A DNA stretch of 64,000 bases, taken from NCBI GenBank assembly GCA_963971425.1, contig OZ020515.1, forward strand, positions 17,686,291 through 17,750,290. Direction: 5' to 3'. Under the pieces are notes generated by a model. The model saw only the letters and a program-made list of their open reading frames with translations, ran no database searches and was not told where the DNA came from. Positions 37,390-49,732 of this stretch are shown in pieces. Origin of the DNA: Bryoerythrophyllum caledonicum (Eukaryota; Streptophyta; Bryopsida; Pottiales; Pottiaceae). Position 1 is the first letter of the stretch. The number at the start of each line of letters is the position of its first letter. A program made the position numbers and the translations under genes.

Positions 37390-38023
37390 CTACGTACTTC
37401 GAAACACTCCCTCAAAGTGCCATGGTTCAAGTAGTCTACGATTAAACTTTACATCCATCGGGTGCCCTCGCAGATATTCCTTCACCGAGGCGTAAGATCG
37501 CAGCGGGAGGATGAACGGAAGCAACGCTGTTCCAATATTAGGTATAACATTGGATGTGTTGGGTAAGGTCATTTCACCATGCCATGACTTCGGAAAGTAG
37601 CAAGCGAGGTCTCCGTTGAAGACATGACGCATTGGCTGGTCATCAACCATCAACATTTTGTCAGGAAGACAGAACTGCTTCGTCTTCCGGTCCGTTGAGA
37701 GTCTCTGAAGAACCTTGTCACAGAAAGGATACAATTGTGGCCTTGAACACTTGTTTCGTCCATAACAAAAAAGAAGTCTTGACCTTATGTCTTCGGGGAG
37801 GAGGACTTCAAGGACCTTCTTCAGGCGCGCAGGGACCATGGACGACCATATACCAACTTGGAAGGACCTCAGAAGTATACTGAAAAACTCTAGGAGACCA
37901 GGCCGAACAATGATGTTGTTCCGATTGAAGCATCGCGGGGAATAATTATCGTATTGCTCGAAACAAAGCAATCCGTTGACAGACAACACGATAACTTTTG
38001 TCAAGTCGTCGCGTCGCTGTGAT
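37390..38023 (-). CDS. FCP1/NIF-like (HAD phosphatase fold) protein 2 of the giant transposon, catalytically eroded
   Basis: An uninterrupted exon follows a 3' splice site (ATCACAG at about 38024) and encodes ~205 aa. VIVLSVNGLLCF sits where FCP1/SCP phosphatases have LVLDLDETL, so both catalytic aspartates are missing. VRPGLLEFFSILLRSFQVGIWSSM and KMLMVDDQPMRHVFNGD match later landmarks of the NLI-interacting-factor domain. It lies 3' of a related gene (38390-39237) and may be a further exon of it. The start is unknown and the stop is at 37390-37392. It is probably a binding or scaffold protein rather than a phosphatase; that role is inference. Confidence 0.55.
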
Positions 38024-38389
38024 CATAGAGAAAGATAGAAGTTATAAACAACATCAAGGATCGTCGGATCCCACCACACTGCCATCCATACTACAAACAA
38101 ATCATCCATACAAGATCCTTAACTACTCCATCCATGAGGGTCGTAGGATCCTACCACACTGCTATCCGGATCACAAAAATCATACAATATCCTTAACTAC
38201 TACATTCCTCAGGGTCGTAGGATCTTACCACCCTAAGGATAATTCATGGGACATATTGCGATTAATAATATCCAAAATAAGATGATAGCCTCAATACTGA
38301 AGAGTGTCTGATAAAGAAGAGGTACATGCTACAAGTATATATTGAAACATAATATACAAAATATACACATCACCGATACGAGTGAGTAG

Positions 38390-39237
38390 TCATTGAAATG
38401 CCCGGACTTTGGAATTCCATTTTCGAGAACACCCAATTATGATGTTCTGAGCCAACGCAGTGGACCTAAATTCTCCAGGAACCGGACATCCGGGAAGGGG
38501 ATGGTTACGGACATATTCGGCCACAGAGAGATTTGAGGAAAACATATTCTCGAGCCATGGAAGCATAGTGTTCATGAGGAACTTGTCCTTCAGGTCACCT
38601 GTCCACGTTTGAAGATGAATCGCACTAAACTCATCGTTGAGGAGGTTCTTCTCCGGGCTGTCGTCAATGAGCAATGTCAGACTGAGGTCTATGTGGTCAA
38701 CATATTTCCTGACGTTTTTGAGGTCCTTGAGCATGTACTTCTTCTCAACGTTGTTCCCCGCTCTCGGAAAGCTCGACTCGGTAACATCAGATTGTGACAT
38801 AACTATTAGGTCCTCTAGCTGTACAGTAGAACTATCCAAAGCCACCTGTAACATGCTATCGACATTTCTCCTCATGGCGCAACTCCATACCACGGCAGTA
38901 GCCTTATTTGTAAGCACCTTCAGAAAATTTGCACACTCAGGCCTAGCGACAGTTTTACGCCCCTTATCGTACGATCTGTGAATCAGAAATCCATTCAAGT
39001 CCAGCACAACAGTGTACCGAGGTTGCCTTACCTTTGCTGATCTAGGGGCTGATTTATTGCCGGGTTCAATGAGTTTTCCTACAGAAAACCAACGGTGCAA
39101 GAATGAGACACGGAATTATCGGAAAACTGATAATAAGCAGTAGAATTGATTAAAATCATACCTTCTCTAGAGGAACGAGAGCCCTTATGTGTCACCGATA
39201 ATGGAACCTTTTCACGACGTTGAGCAGTCCCCGACAT
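38390..39237 (-). CDS. FCP1/NIF-like (HAD phosphatase fold) protein 1 of the giant transposon
   Basis: Two exons (39237-39162, 39078-38390) join in phase to ~254 aa, beginning MSGTAQRREKVPL. The domain opens with YTVVLDLNGFLIH: the first aspartate of DxDx(T/V) is kept and the second is Asn. RPECANFLKVLTNKATAVVWSC and LSLTLLIDDSPEKNLLN follow in the order expected for NIF-type phosphatases. Part of the 38390 tail (SRKWNSKVRAFQ) is unrelated. The first exon resembles the end of the upstream exon at 39541, so the upstream exon could be spliced to 39078 instead, with matching phase. No internal stop is present, unlike the other genes of the element. Confidence 0.6.
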
Positions 39238-39540
39238 CTCCCGTGCCCAAAAAAAAAAGATCATTAGTAAAGAATACACGACCCATAAGCCATTCAAAAT
39301 GCTTATACATTGCGAGCATTCGAGACAGCAGTGCTCGAGGGTAGTAGGATCCTACCATCCCATTGGAATCGTAGGATCCTACCATCCCAATGAGAACGAA
39401 AGTTCCTACCCACTCCAAAGGGATCGTAAGATCCTACCATGGCCATTGAGATCTCCGATCCTGACATCCACTGAGGATAATAGTGTGAATATAGAACATA
39501 GAAGATACACAAAAAACAACAACATGGTAGAATTTAATAG

Positions 39541-40289
39541 CTACATACCTTCTGCAGAGGGTCCTGCATCCGTATGTTGTGCGGATGGAGGATCCTTTTC
39601 AGCAGCATCAGCCTCAACATCAGGTCTTGGGACGATCCTAAAGGTTGTTGGCTGAATTTCTTGATTGAAATTCAAAGGGTCATCCAAGTACTCCTCAACA
39701 GTAGGTGCATTCGAAACATTCCTAGGAGGGCTGAATGCCTGTAGCAACTGACTAGCCTCCTCAAATATGCCTATGGTAAGCTCCTATCGAACGACGCTTC
39801 ACTTACTCGGCGTGAAACAGTCAGATCAGTGTCCTGCAACCTAACAAGTGTATTCGCGGCAGAGTGTTGCTCACGATCCGTTGAAGTGTCCATGTCCTGG
39901 CTGGAGGAAGGATGAGAGGATGGTTCTAACTCCATTGGTGTAGATCCGGATGACGGGGGATGAAGCACGTCCGATCTTCTCGGCTTTACAGGTGGTACAT
40001 TCCTGACGATCATCCTAGTTCCAGGAGCAAGTACCTCTTCCTCCGCGAGCAACGATGCCTCCTCTTCTCTTCTTGTGCTCTACTGATCTGGAATAGAACT
40101 CACCTCCAGAAGTTCACCTCCTCGACAACTCAGGTCCTCATTGCACTCATCGGGCAAGTCGTTAACTAGAGCCAGAAGGCTGCAATCCCCCTCTTCATAA
40201 ATTGAGCTGGCATTGGCATGCTCGATGTCATGCAGAGGTGAATCGCCGTGGGCGTAGACATGCTCCGCCGTTGCTGAAGTAGATGGCAA
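39541..40289 (-). pseudogene. Low-complexity acidic/Ser-Pro protein exon of the giant transposon
   Basis: The frame opens with MPSTSATAEHVYAHGDSP and runs to a splice-donor-like GTATGT at ~39546. It is rich in S, P, D and E. One in-frame TAG lies at ~40080 and one frameshift at ~39770-39790. The final part (AQHTDAGPSAEG) resembles the end of the first FCP1-like exon (VTHKGSRSSREG), which suggests an exon duplication. No domain is recognised. Confidence 0.4.
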
Positions 40290-40633
40290 ATGATCGTCAT
40301 GAGCAATTTAAAGATGCTGCGGCTATGCAATTAGGTTAGTCAGGTTGTTGTCCCAGTCGTAAACTACTGATGAAACACTAAAGATCAAGATGAATGAAAG
40401 GGGATGAAGGATAAAGTGCGTTGTGCACCAAAGCATCTATTCATACCAACAACGACCCGTATCTGGTAAGAATAAATCTCAACAAGGAAAGGCTAGCAAG
40501 GATAGTAGGATCTTACGATCCTAAAGCACTAATCGATTAGTAACTCATGAGTGCATAAAATGGACCCATCGATACATACATTCAAAGTTGTATATACTAC
40601 AGGCAGAGCAATGTAATTCATACCGGCGGCTCA

Positions 40634-40680
40634 GAAGATGAAGTATGCAGATTCCGATCATGAACATCCGTAGTTCCCTG
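40634..40680 (-). CDS. Small possible exon between the two minus-strand blocks
   Basis: It is bounded by CCAGGCAG on its 5' side and a GGTATGAAT donor on its 3' side, and encodes GTTDVHDRNLHTSSSEPP. It could link the large gene ending near 40837 to the exon starting at 40289. Confidence 0.3.
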
Positions 40681-40830
40681 CCTGGAGTTGGGATATGATG
40701 ATGAATACAACGAAAATGAATACAGAAAATTAACCACAGTACATTGCTGATCAGTTCACATGGTTATTGTTATATACAATTGTCCTAGAAATAGTTTGTC
40801 CGTTGACAGAGATAAAATTTAGCGTGTGTA

Positions 40831-43800
40831 TCATACAATGGTGGCCTCTTGGGCACCGGGTTGTGTAGAAGAGGGAGGACTCAGGATGATCTGCTCCTGG
40901 TTTTCCAACTGCAATCCTCGATGAGTGTTGGACCTGCCCTTGCGCTTGTCGTCCAAAGGCTGATCCTCCTCTTCGTTCTCCTCCTCTTCCAAATCAGTGC
41001 CCTTCTCGGAGGGGGCCTTGTCCGAGTCGCTGGAGCAGTCACTCTCGGAGCTGGATACGGGAATAATGACCTTCTTCTTGTCTCTTGCGATACTCTTTTT
41101 CTTCCTCTCGCTCACAGTCAAGGCCGCCATAGCGGGTACCGCTATTGCCAGCGTCTGAGCACTTTCCCAAATATCGTTCGCTGTCTCATCGGCTCTCGTC
41201 ACTTCATCCCTGGAGAAGACGACTTCGATGACTTGTGCTCCTTTAGTCTGCAAAACAGAATAGTAGGTTGTATTAGATGACATAAAACATATTCATATGA
41301 TGTAACGATTGTGTTGAAGAGAGAACTTCAATGAACTCAGGGATGAGGTAAAGAGATCGTAGGATCCTACGGTCATCTTACCAGGCCAATCCAGGTAATC
41401 GAAGGACCCCCACCGATGTTGACAATAACACTGTTTGGAGCCTCCAATGTGCCAAGCAACTTGCTAACCGCGTCAATATTGAAATTGGCGTATGAATGTT
41501 GAGCCCATTGTTTGGGAGCATCCTCGAAATCTGCTGCAAATATCACTGTATGGAATGGCATCTCATTCCCGAAAGCTGATCGAAAGCAAACTGCCTCAGC
41601 CGAACTGAAGTCGTTCCCATACACAAAGTTGAAGTACAAGGGCAACGTTGGTTCAGGAGATGAAGGACTCACGAAGCCCTCCGTCCCCTGGGTAATATAT
41701 AATGTGGGGGTGTGAAACCAGGGTAGCGTTTGTATTGCGATCGCGCCCCTCTCAGCTACAGCGTTCGCAACCTCCACCATTCCAGCCCGGTCTGTGATAA
41801 ACACACCTGGATAACGGACCCTCCTGAATTGGTTATCATCCTTATGCTCTATGGCCTGCAAAGTTTGCAAAACCTGTTCCATGATTGAAAAATCAGGTTT
41901 CCCTTTCTCTTTGCGATTGACAAAGTAGTACACCATAACCACCGTCGCATTCTTTTTCGTCCATTGCAGCATCTGGTCACTGCCCAAATGTAGAATCTTT
42001 GTTAGGTCTCCAGATTTCCTGTTCATCCAAGCGGATTTTTATTTCGCTAAAAGCGACAATCCGGATGACGTTGGAACGCTCTCAGCTCGATTCTCCTTGA
42101 TGGCCTTCTGGTGATCGAAGAGCATCTTCAGAATAGTGGGAAAGTCATCCTCCTTATTTGAGGGGGCTAAGGCGGATCCTTGCTTCAAGAAGAAGCGCTC
42201 TCCAGCAGGGTCCTTAATAACCTTCTCAAACCACGTTTCGATGGTGGCTTCGGTGACCTTGTACTCCGCTGCAGCGTTCAGATAATCATCCTCAGAATAC
42301 GAGGCTTCCTTCAATGTCTTACACCTGACGGGCTTCTTAAAGAAGTAGTGCATGAACTCATTCTTGATGAGTCGATGCTTCTTCTCAGTCTGACACGCCT
42401 TCTCGAGGCCTTGAAGGACGGGTACCTTCTTCGCCGACTTCACCGAGACTTTCTTTGCCATCACCAACTTGGCCATCTTCTCGATGTCACTATCCCACAT
42501 GAAATATAGTGGCATCAAGTCGTTCTGCTTCAGAGCCCTCGCCTGGTATCGCTTCTGCTTCAAACGCTCCTTCCTCGACCTATCCTCGTTGTCCTCGACG
42601 TCATCAGCACAGTCCTCGTCAACAGCTGAGACAAAGCTCGAAGTTACCCCGAATGCATCGGGAAGAAGTCCAAGTACCCAGCTCTCCTGGATCTGTAACC
42701 AAATCTGGAAAATAGGCTCCGAAACAAACAACAATGGATATTTTGGGATTCCTGTGTTGCTATCTTCAACGATTTTTGAATCGGAGTTGGAAAACAATGC
42801 CGGAAGTTTATCAGACCAGGCCTGCAAGAAAATGGGGAGTCAGAAGTTAAACACAGAAATTTGGAGATGGTAGGATCCTACGATCCTGACGACCATGTGG
42901 TTATTTAAGTTGGGATCGTAAGATCCTACTATCCGTCCATACCTTGTATATGAATCAGTAACTCAAACAGTAACGTGATGGATAATGTTTCAGTGAATTA
43001 CCTTGAACTCATTGGAGTGTGCCAATCCATTCTTGGATGGAGCTGGCCTACCGGCTGAAACCCAGCTCTTACGCGCAAGACCCAGCAGGGTGAGATAGTT
43101 GCCCTCTGATCTAACGCCAACAAGATCTTGGTTGAGGACCGTTGAGTAGTATAACATCAAGTTCCACTCCTTGGGATCGTGCCAGATGATTGTTACGATG
43201 AAGCTCTTGGCATCTCTCTCATCTTCTTCCGAGAGACTACCCTCCTCAATGAGGACTCTATGCGCAGCCACCCAGTGTTGCCCACCTATAACCACATAGT
43301 GTGTGTTTGGGCCGATGTCCTGCAATGTTGGTTGGACGTCGAAAAACTTGTACGCATCGTGAGGCACGTCTTGGAAATCCTCTTTCCGAACTGGATAATT
43401 ACCCTTCACTGGCATCACGTACAGATGCTGCAGTGATGCCTGAAATGGCATCGTCCGCTTCTGGTCAATGAGCTGTAAAACTCGCTTCTTATCCAGTGGT
43501 CGATAAACGACAGTACCGGCAGGAGCTCGGTGAAGGCACTCAATGTCGACTACCAGATCAGTGGGGTCCTGTGGGGAAACCTTCATTGGCTTCTTACAAA
43601 AAATATGGAGTTTGGAGAACTCTCTTTCGTACAGAGTCCTCACAAGCTGAAGCTCTTTTGCTATTTTCCCTGCCACGGTCTTGCTCGTCATTCCCACTAC
43701 TTTGGCTAATGTCAGTTTGTCCACCTTGGGGTCCGACTTCTTCTTCTGTGACTTTTATTTTGGCGGCCCCTCATCTGGAAGAAGAGAGGACAGCCGCTTC

Positions 43801-44361
43801 TTCTTAGGAAGTGTAGGCGGAGCGGATTTCTGTCGGTCTCTATTGTACGAAGCATGATTCGCCTACAGCTCCTTCCAGCCTTGGACAATTCTACGAACGT
43901 TGGGATTAAAGTTTGATATTGTGAATCCCCAGTCCTTAACCGACTCGTTTAGTGCAGGGACCAAACCTACTTTGTCAATGACTAAGCCATACACCCTGGC
44001 ATTGCCCGAACTCGCCACAAACTTGGAGATGACAATTACAAAAATGGAGGCGGTCAGGTGCGCTAACTCTAAAATCTCCATGTTCATCGTTGATAACTTG
44101 TATGAAGGACCTCCAGGAGCTGCGGCATTAGTAATAGCCATCACTGGCGCAATCAGAATGTTCTTTTGCTTCCGGTCAAGTGTCCAGTGAAGACCCCATT
44201 CCACAACCTTGTCGGCCATGAAGAAAGCGGTGGGCTGAGGATCACTAACTAGATTACATTCTACGTTCTTCAGCCCACACGAAACAACATCATACAGGTT
44301 CACAGGACACCAGTCGGGGTTCACGTCTTCGAGTTCGATGATGTTTTCCCTGACCATACCA
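40831..44361 (-). pseudogene. Large protein of the giant transposon with ParB/sulfiredoxin-like and possible methyltransferase-like parts
   Basis: Three exons (44361-43002, 42821-41382, 41247 to about 40837) join in phase to more than 1000 codons. They are interrupted only by in-frame stops at about 43863, 43757 and 42039. The middle of exon 1 has an HTH-like LTLAKVVGMTSKTVAGKIAKEL. It is followed by YRPLDKKRVLQLID and VVIGGQHWVAAHRVL (about 43250-43297), which read like the ParB/Srx fold (compare IxxGxxRxxAA). The end of exon 2 (NSVIVNIGGGPSITWIGL), running into exon 3 (VIEVVFSRDEVTRADETA), resembles motif I and the following acidic strand of beta-class DNA methyltransferases. No DPPY catalytic motif is seen. 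Exon 3 ends in an acidic Ser-rich tail. The ParB call is moderate, the methyltransferase call weak. Confidence 0.5.
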
Positions 44362-44440
44362 CTGCATAAATTCAGTACTCATAGAAGAAACTCAGGTGCC
44401 AACGGTTTCCTTCGAAATCACAAGCAACCATCTAACTGAG

Positions 44441-44920
44441 GATCGTAAGATCCTACCATCCAGAAAGGTATGGATAGCTCACACAGACCTTGAGGGGATC
44501 GTAAGATCTTACGATGGAATTCATAAATAGATAGAAAAGAAGATGTGATACCAAGTGTACATTGTGAAAGGGATCGTAGGATCTTACGATCTTCAATGGG
44601 ACCTTAAATTCAAGCAGACAAGAGGGATTGTGAAAGATCATATGATCCCTCAAGTAGACCGTAAGATCTTATGATCCTGAACGTTATCGTGAGATCTATG
44701 GATCTGAAATGGGATCATAGTAAGATCTTACTATCCTTAATGGGATCGTATGATCTTACGATCCAGAGAGGGATCGTAAGATCTTTTGATCCTGAATGGA
44801 ATCGTCAGATCTTACTATCGGCTTGGAGGATCGTATGATCTTACGATCCTCTTGGGGATCATTAGATCCTACCATCCTCATGACGATGGTAGGATCTTAC
44901 GATCCACATGAGGATCGCAT
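44441..44920. repeat. Cluster A of the GATC-rich 20-bp palindrome
   Basis: About 15 copies in 480 bp lie just upstream of the minus-strand gene block. Near-perfect copies of GATCGTAAGATCTTACGATC are at 44497-44516, 44572-44591, 44744-44763 and 44829-44848. The centre base pair and the G/A next to it vary, while the half-site GATCGTA is best kept. Scattered single copies lie elsewhere in the element (37006, 37219, 38143, 38213, 39341, 39370, 39420, 40498, 41350, 42865, 42913). Confidence 0.9.
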
Positions 44921-45189
44921 GAACTTCAGGTGCACTTTAGCACCAATGTACAACTTATATCAACTTCATTTGAAGATATTGAACAGTAGATCTACATTCT
45001 ATCTATCGTGAATAGTTTGCATACCACACACAGTAACCCTAAATTGCATATCATACTGCAAGGGCTAACATACGATTCAGAAAAATTCGATAGGTGTTAT
45101 GACATTCATGACATACAACAAACCTTCTAAACCTGAGTATGAGTTCCAATGCTAGAATACTATTCACAACATTCAATAGAGCTTGTAAA

Positions 45190-45640
45190 CCAGAACATGG
45201 AAAATTTAGTAGAAAATCATGGAAAATTTAGTAGAAAAGCATTCAGAACTTAGTAGAAAATCATTCAGAACATTGTTCAGATTCAGCGAACTCTACCTGA
45301 ATCCTAAAGTCAAATCATTCTCAGCATTGTACAGATCCAACAAACAATACCTGAATCCTAAAGCTGAAAACATTCACAAGATTGTACAGATCCAGCAAAC
45401 TTGACCTGAAATCTAAGGCTGAAAACATTCAGCACCTACTACACACCTTGTAAACCTAACAGGAAAACCTTAACCTGACAATCATTCATAACAAACTAAA
45501 CACCTTGTAAACCTAATACAAACACCTGCATCTGACAGTCATTCATAACATACTACGCAGCTTCTAAAACTAACATAGAAACCAGAATTTGACAATCGTT
45601 CATAACATACTACAATTCATCTAATCCAGAACACGAGAAA
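45190..45640. repeat. Degenerate tandem repeat (~57-60 bp) upstream of the minus-strand block
   Basis: Units share ACATT.ACAGATCCA.CAAA, ACCTGAATCCTAAAG and CACCTTGTAAACCTAA. The open frames here are repeat-derived. A possible 5' exon of the minus-strand gene, with a donor GTAAGT, lies immediately upstream at about 45676-45735. Confidence 0.6.
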
Positions 45641-46439
45641 GAAGAAATTATTAGCATTGAAAGAGAGAAACTTACGGGTCACTCTAGGCGCTTGCATTGC
45701 CGGATGAGCCTGTCATCCTCGTGAATTGGTTGGCCTACACACCAATTAGAACGTAGCAACAACTGAGGCTCGTGAGTCACAGCAACAACACCTATTCAAT
45801 GTCTAGAAAACATCGACAGTTGAAGAACGCCGAACAACTTCATGTACATTATCGACATCCTCAACTCTACAAAGACCTAAAGACACCGAATTTCTAATTC
45901 ATATGAACTAACCAGAGTAGAGAGGAGGAAAATCCTTACCTCGAAGTATTGTTTCCTTCAAGGTGCCGCACCCTTTCGTAACGACGCGTTTGCCAGTCGC
46001 ACCGATTTGGAGTTGAAACGCACTCACAGTCACACTACTTTTACCGCGCTCATAGCGCTCACACTCGCGCATACACTCACGGTAACAACAATGTATATTT
46101 CTACGCACCGCACTCACAACAAACCACAAAAAAAAACTTTTAAAAACACTAAACCAAAGTGAGCGCGAAAACAAGAAGCTGAAGGAAGAGGGCAGAGGGA
46201 GGGGGAGAGACAACGAGAAGTGCAATTGATGGTCGCACAACTCCTCCACGACGGTTGAGTTGCCATCTACATCAAGCACTAATGATGCTTCAAGTCATCA
46301 TCACTATACGGTGAAGACTAAACTGTCTAATCAAGAATTGATTTTTCATTGAAAATTAAATTAAATAACAAGTTCTTTAGACTTCACTTCGTATGATATT
46401 CTTGCACTACACAAGCTCGAAAATCTATTAACATTGTCT

Positions 46440-47165
46440 TAAGCATGAGGTTAGTTCCCTATACACCAATTTATACTTCTATTCAATCTTTCATTCTTTT
46501 TTATTCTACGTACAATTGACATATTCTTTATTCTATTTTTGATTCCACTTACTTCTATTCAATCTTTCATTCTTTTTTATTCTACGTAGATCTATTCAAT
46601 CTTTCATTCTATATGTTTCTTTTTCTTTTTGATTCTACTTATTTCTATTCAATCTTTCATTAGATAGTCTTATTCCTTATTCTATTTTTGATTCCACTTA
46701 CTTCTATTCAATCTTTCATTCTTTTTTATTCTACGTAGATCTATTCAATCTTTCATTCAATTTGTTTCTTTTTCTTTTTGATTCTACTTATTTCTATTCA
46801 ATCTTTGATTAGATAGTCTTATTCTTTATTCTATTTTTGATTCCACTTACTTCTATTCAATCTTTCATTCTTTTTTATTCTACGTACAATTGACATATTC
46901 TTTATTCTATTTTTGATTCCACTTTACTTCTATTCAATCTTTCATTCTTTTTTATTCTACGTAGATCTATTCAATCTTTCATTCTATTTGTTTCTTTTTC
47001 TTTTTGATTCTACTTATTTCTATTCAATCTTTCATTAAACAGTCTTATTCTTTATTCTATATTTTTATTCCACTTATTTCTATTCAATCTTTCATTCTAT
47101 TTCTTTACTCTAATTGTTTATTCTAGGTATTTCTATTCAATCTTTCATTCTATTTCTTTACTATT
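46440..47165. repeat. Pyrimidine-rich minisatellite
   Basis: About 14 occurrences of TCTATTCAATCTTTCATTC are separated by variable TTTTTATTCTACGTA and TTGATTCCACTTACT spacers. It lies inside the giant transposon, between its two divergent transcription units. Confidence 0.9.
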
Positions 47166-47706
47166 TTGAATTTTTCTAGTTATTTCCCTTTACATGGGTG
47201 GCAAATTAGTTACAAAATCATTTGCAATGGAGATTCTATATACTATTTCAATGATTTCACACTAAAGTGATAGTTTCTTCTTAACAAATTACAATTTCTC
47301 TAGACCGAGTAGTAGTAGTAATAATTTTTTTGAAAACATAGACTAGGAATACAAATGATAAAAGTCCTAGGCCTAACGCGTTGAATTTGAGAGAATTCAT
47401 TTTTGTATCATAATCTCCTACTATTGGTACAAATTTTTACCATTGAGCTCCTAATAGCCTTTAAAGTTTCATCAAAAGTACTTGATGAAACAATACATCG
47501 CACTCAAGGAATTGGCAATACATACATTTACTATGTGTTGAAATTCATTTGTTATTGACGGATAAATACAACTTCATCATTATTAATTCAAATTTCACAT
47601 ACAAGGTGTAGGAATTGATGTATACAGTACTTATAATTCCCTATAATTGTGTTGAGCTTGATCCACGGACACATGACAATTTTATTTTAGATCATTAGTG
47701 CACCTA

Positions 47707-47905
47707 GGTTTAGGGTTGAGAAGTTGCAAAATGGTCATGTTATTTACATGTATGGTGTCATATTTAAGCATAATAAGCTTTAGATATTGAAATGACCCCC
47801 AAATAAAAGTTTTCAGTTGAATCTCCAATCCAAAGGGATATGTCTTGCTATATTCTAGTACATTTATTGTATGTTTAGTGTAAAATACGTGAATGTTTTA
47901 ACCAA
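47707..47905. repeat. Dispersed repeat B, copy nested inside the giant transposon
   Basis: It shares ACATGTATGGTGTC, ATTGAAATGACC.CCAAAT and CCAAAGG..TA.GTCTTGCTA with 3083-3281. Confidence 0.65.
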
Positions 47906-47934
47906 GCTCAACGAATCATTTATAAAAGGGTTTC

Positions 47935-48722
47935 AAGGATTACCCTAGACCCTGAATTTTAGTCCAATATCCTAAACCTAGGTGCCCCAGTACTTGAACC
48001 CTAAAACCTAAACCCCCGACTCTCGACCCTCTGAAATCCTAAACCTAGGACCCTAAAAACCCTGAACCTAGGACCCTAATCCTAAAACTTTGGACCCTAA
48101 ACCTAGAAGCAAAAGCCTTGAACTTTGGACCCTAAACCTAGAAGCAAAAGCCTTGAACCTAGGACCCTAAACCAACCACCATGAACCCCAAACCCTGAGG
48201 CTAAAAACCCTGAACCTAGGACCCTAAATCTAAAACCCTAAACCTAGAACCCTAAACCTGGAAGCTTGAGTCTGTAATCTTGTACCCGAAACCATGAACC
48301 CCAAACCCTGAGGCTAAAAACCCTGAACCTAGGGTCCTAAACCTAAAACCCTAAACCTAGAACCCTAAACTTGGAAGCTTCAATCTGTAATCTTGTACCC
48401 TAAATCATGAACCCCAAACCCTGAGGCTAAAACCCCGAATCTAGGACCCTAAACCTAAAACCCTAAACCTAGAACCCTAAACCTGGAAGCTTGACTCTGT
48501 AATCTTGTACCATAAACCATGAACCTCAAACCCTGAGGCTAAATACCCTCAACCTAGGACCCTAAACCTAAGTCTATATTCTTGTACCCTAAACCATGAA
48601 CCCTAAACCCTGAGGCTAAAAACCCTGAACCTAGGACCGTAAACCTAGAACCCTAAACCTGGAAGCTTGAGTGTGTAATCTTGTACCCTAAACCCTGAAC
48701 CTAGAACCCTGAACTTTTAACC
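47935..48722. repeat. Telomere-motif-rich satellite (CCCTAAACCTAG...)
   Basis: Degenerate ~110-130 bp tandem units contain many CCCTAAAC words, the plant telomere heptamer CCCTAAA being the commonest. They are interspersed with GGAAGCTTGA.TCTGTAATCTTGTACC and CATGAACCCCAAACCCTGAGG. It lies in the centre of the giant transposon. Confidence 0.85.
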
Positions 48723-49732
48723 TAGTCTAATATGTTTATGATTGTAACCATGAGGAGTTGTCGTAAGTTCATGATTACTACTGAAATATGTGTGTTCTTC
48801 ATGATCACTGGACGTTCCCATAGTTCAAGAACAATTTCACTTATATAATTTATCTTATCTCCGTTGTTGTCATTTTCCGTCTTGGAAATTATTACATTCG
48901 AAGTGGCACTTGTACAGCTCTCCACGTCCTTGAAAATGATTGTGATTCTAACCCCGCCAAGGATTCAACGTGTTCTTGATCTACTTCCCGCTTTCTTCAG
49001 ATCAAGAAGAGGTTTCTCTCCTTTTTCGTGTTCAAGCATTACGAGTTCATTTCTAGCAGAGTTAGAGTCTGAGAGCGTTGTATTTGCCCAAGAACTGAGA
49101 GCATTGAGTTTGTTTTGAAGACACTTGGAGTATGAGAGTGTAAGTAATGCGGTTTCGTCTTTGTGTTCAGTCGAGCTTGGGTTTCACCTACTTCGTTTCT
49201 TCTTCGTCATGTTCTGTCGAGCTTAGTTAGCGAGCTTTAAGCTGTCAGTTCATCTTATTCTTCACGACAATGTGAGCGTCACATTCACGTCAATCTGAGC
49301 TTCACATTTGCGTCGACCTCAACTTCACCTTCAGGTCAATCTGAGCTTCACCTTCAAGTTGATCGAGCGCTCCATTGCTGCCCCATTGCCAGTATTGATC
49401 CATCTCTCTCCGGTTCCATCACAATCTACGGTACTGTCTCCTTCCTTCACTTTGTATGCATTGGGGTTTTGAAGTATTTTGGGAAATGCAAGTGCCGCGG
49501 TGGTTTTTCAGAGTTGATGCTGTTGTAAGTGAATCAGAATGATAGATTCTAAACTAATTTTGATCGTGAATGTGCTGCGGTGGTTTATCAAGTATTTGCT
49601 GTTTATAATTAGTCTATATCATAATTTGTAAACTACGTATACTTGGTAGAGACAACTGTTGCCATTGCTTAAATCAACTGGTTCAGTAGCTATTACTGTG
49701 TACAGGAATCGTACTTTCCGTACAGTCATGAT
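48723..49732. other. 5' region of the transposase unit
   Basis: No coding region is recognised. 49250-49390 contains tandem CTTCAC.TTC..GTC-type words. It probably includes the promoter and untranslated leader of the plus-strand gene. Confidence 0.35.

Noticed and set aside
44441-44920. CRISPR-like array of short repeats
   Set aside because: The repeats are palindromic, unequal in spacing and mixed in sequence, spacers are not of constant length, and the DNA is eukaryotic. They read better as protein-binding sites.
45908-46279. 123-codon minus-strand ORF with a hydrophobic stretch as a membrane protein
   Set aside because: The Leu/Pro/Ser/Phe-rich part is encoded by a simple GAGGGAGGGGGAGAGA-like repeat; it is more likely leader sequence of the minus-strand unit.
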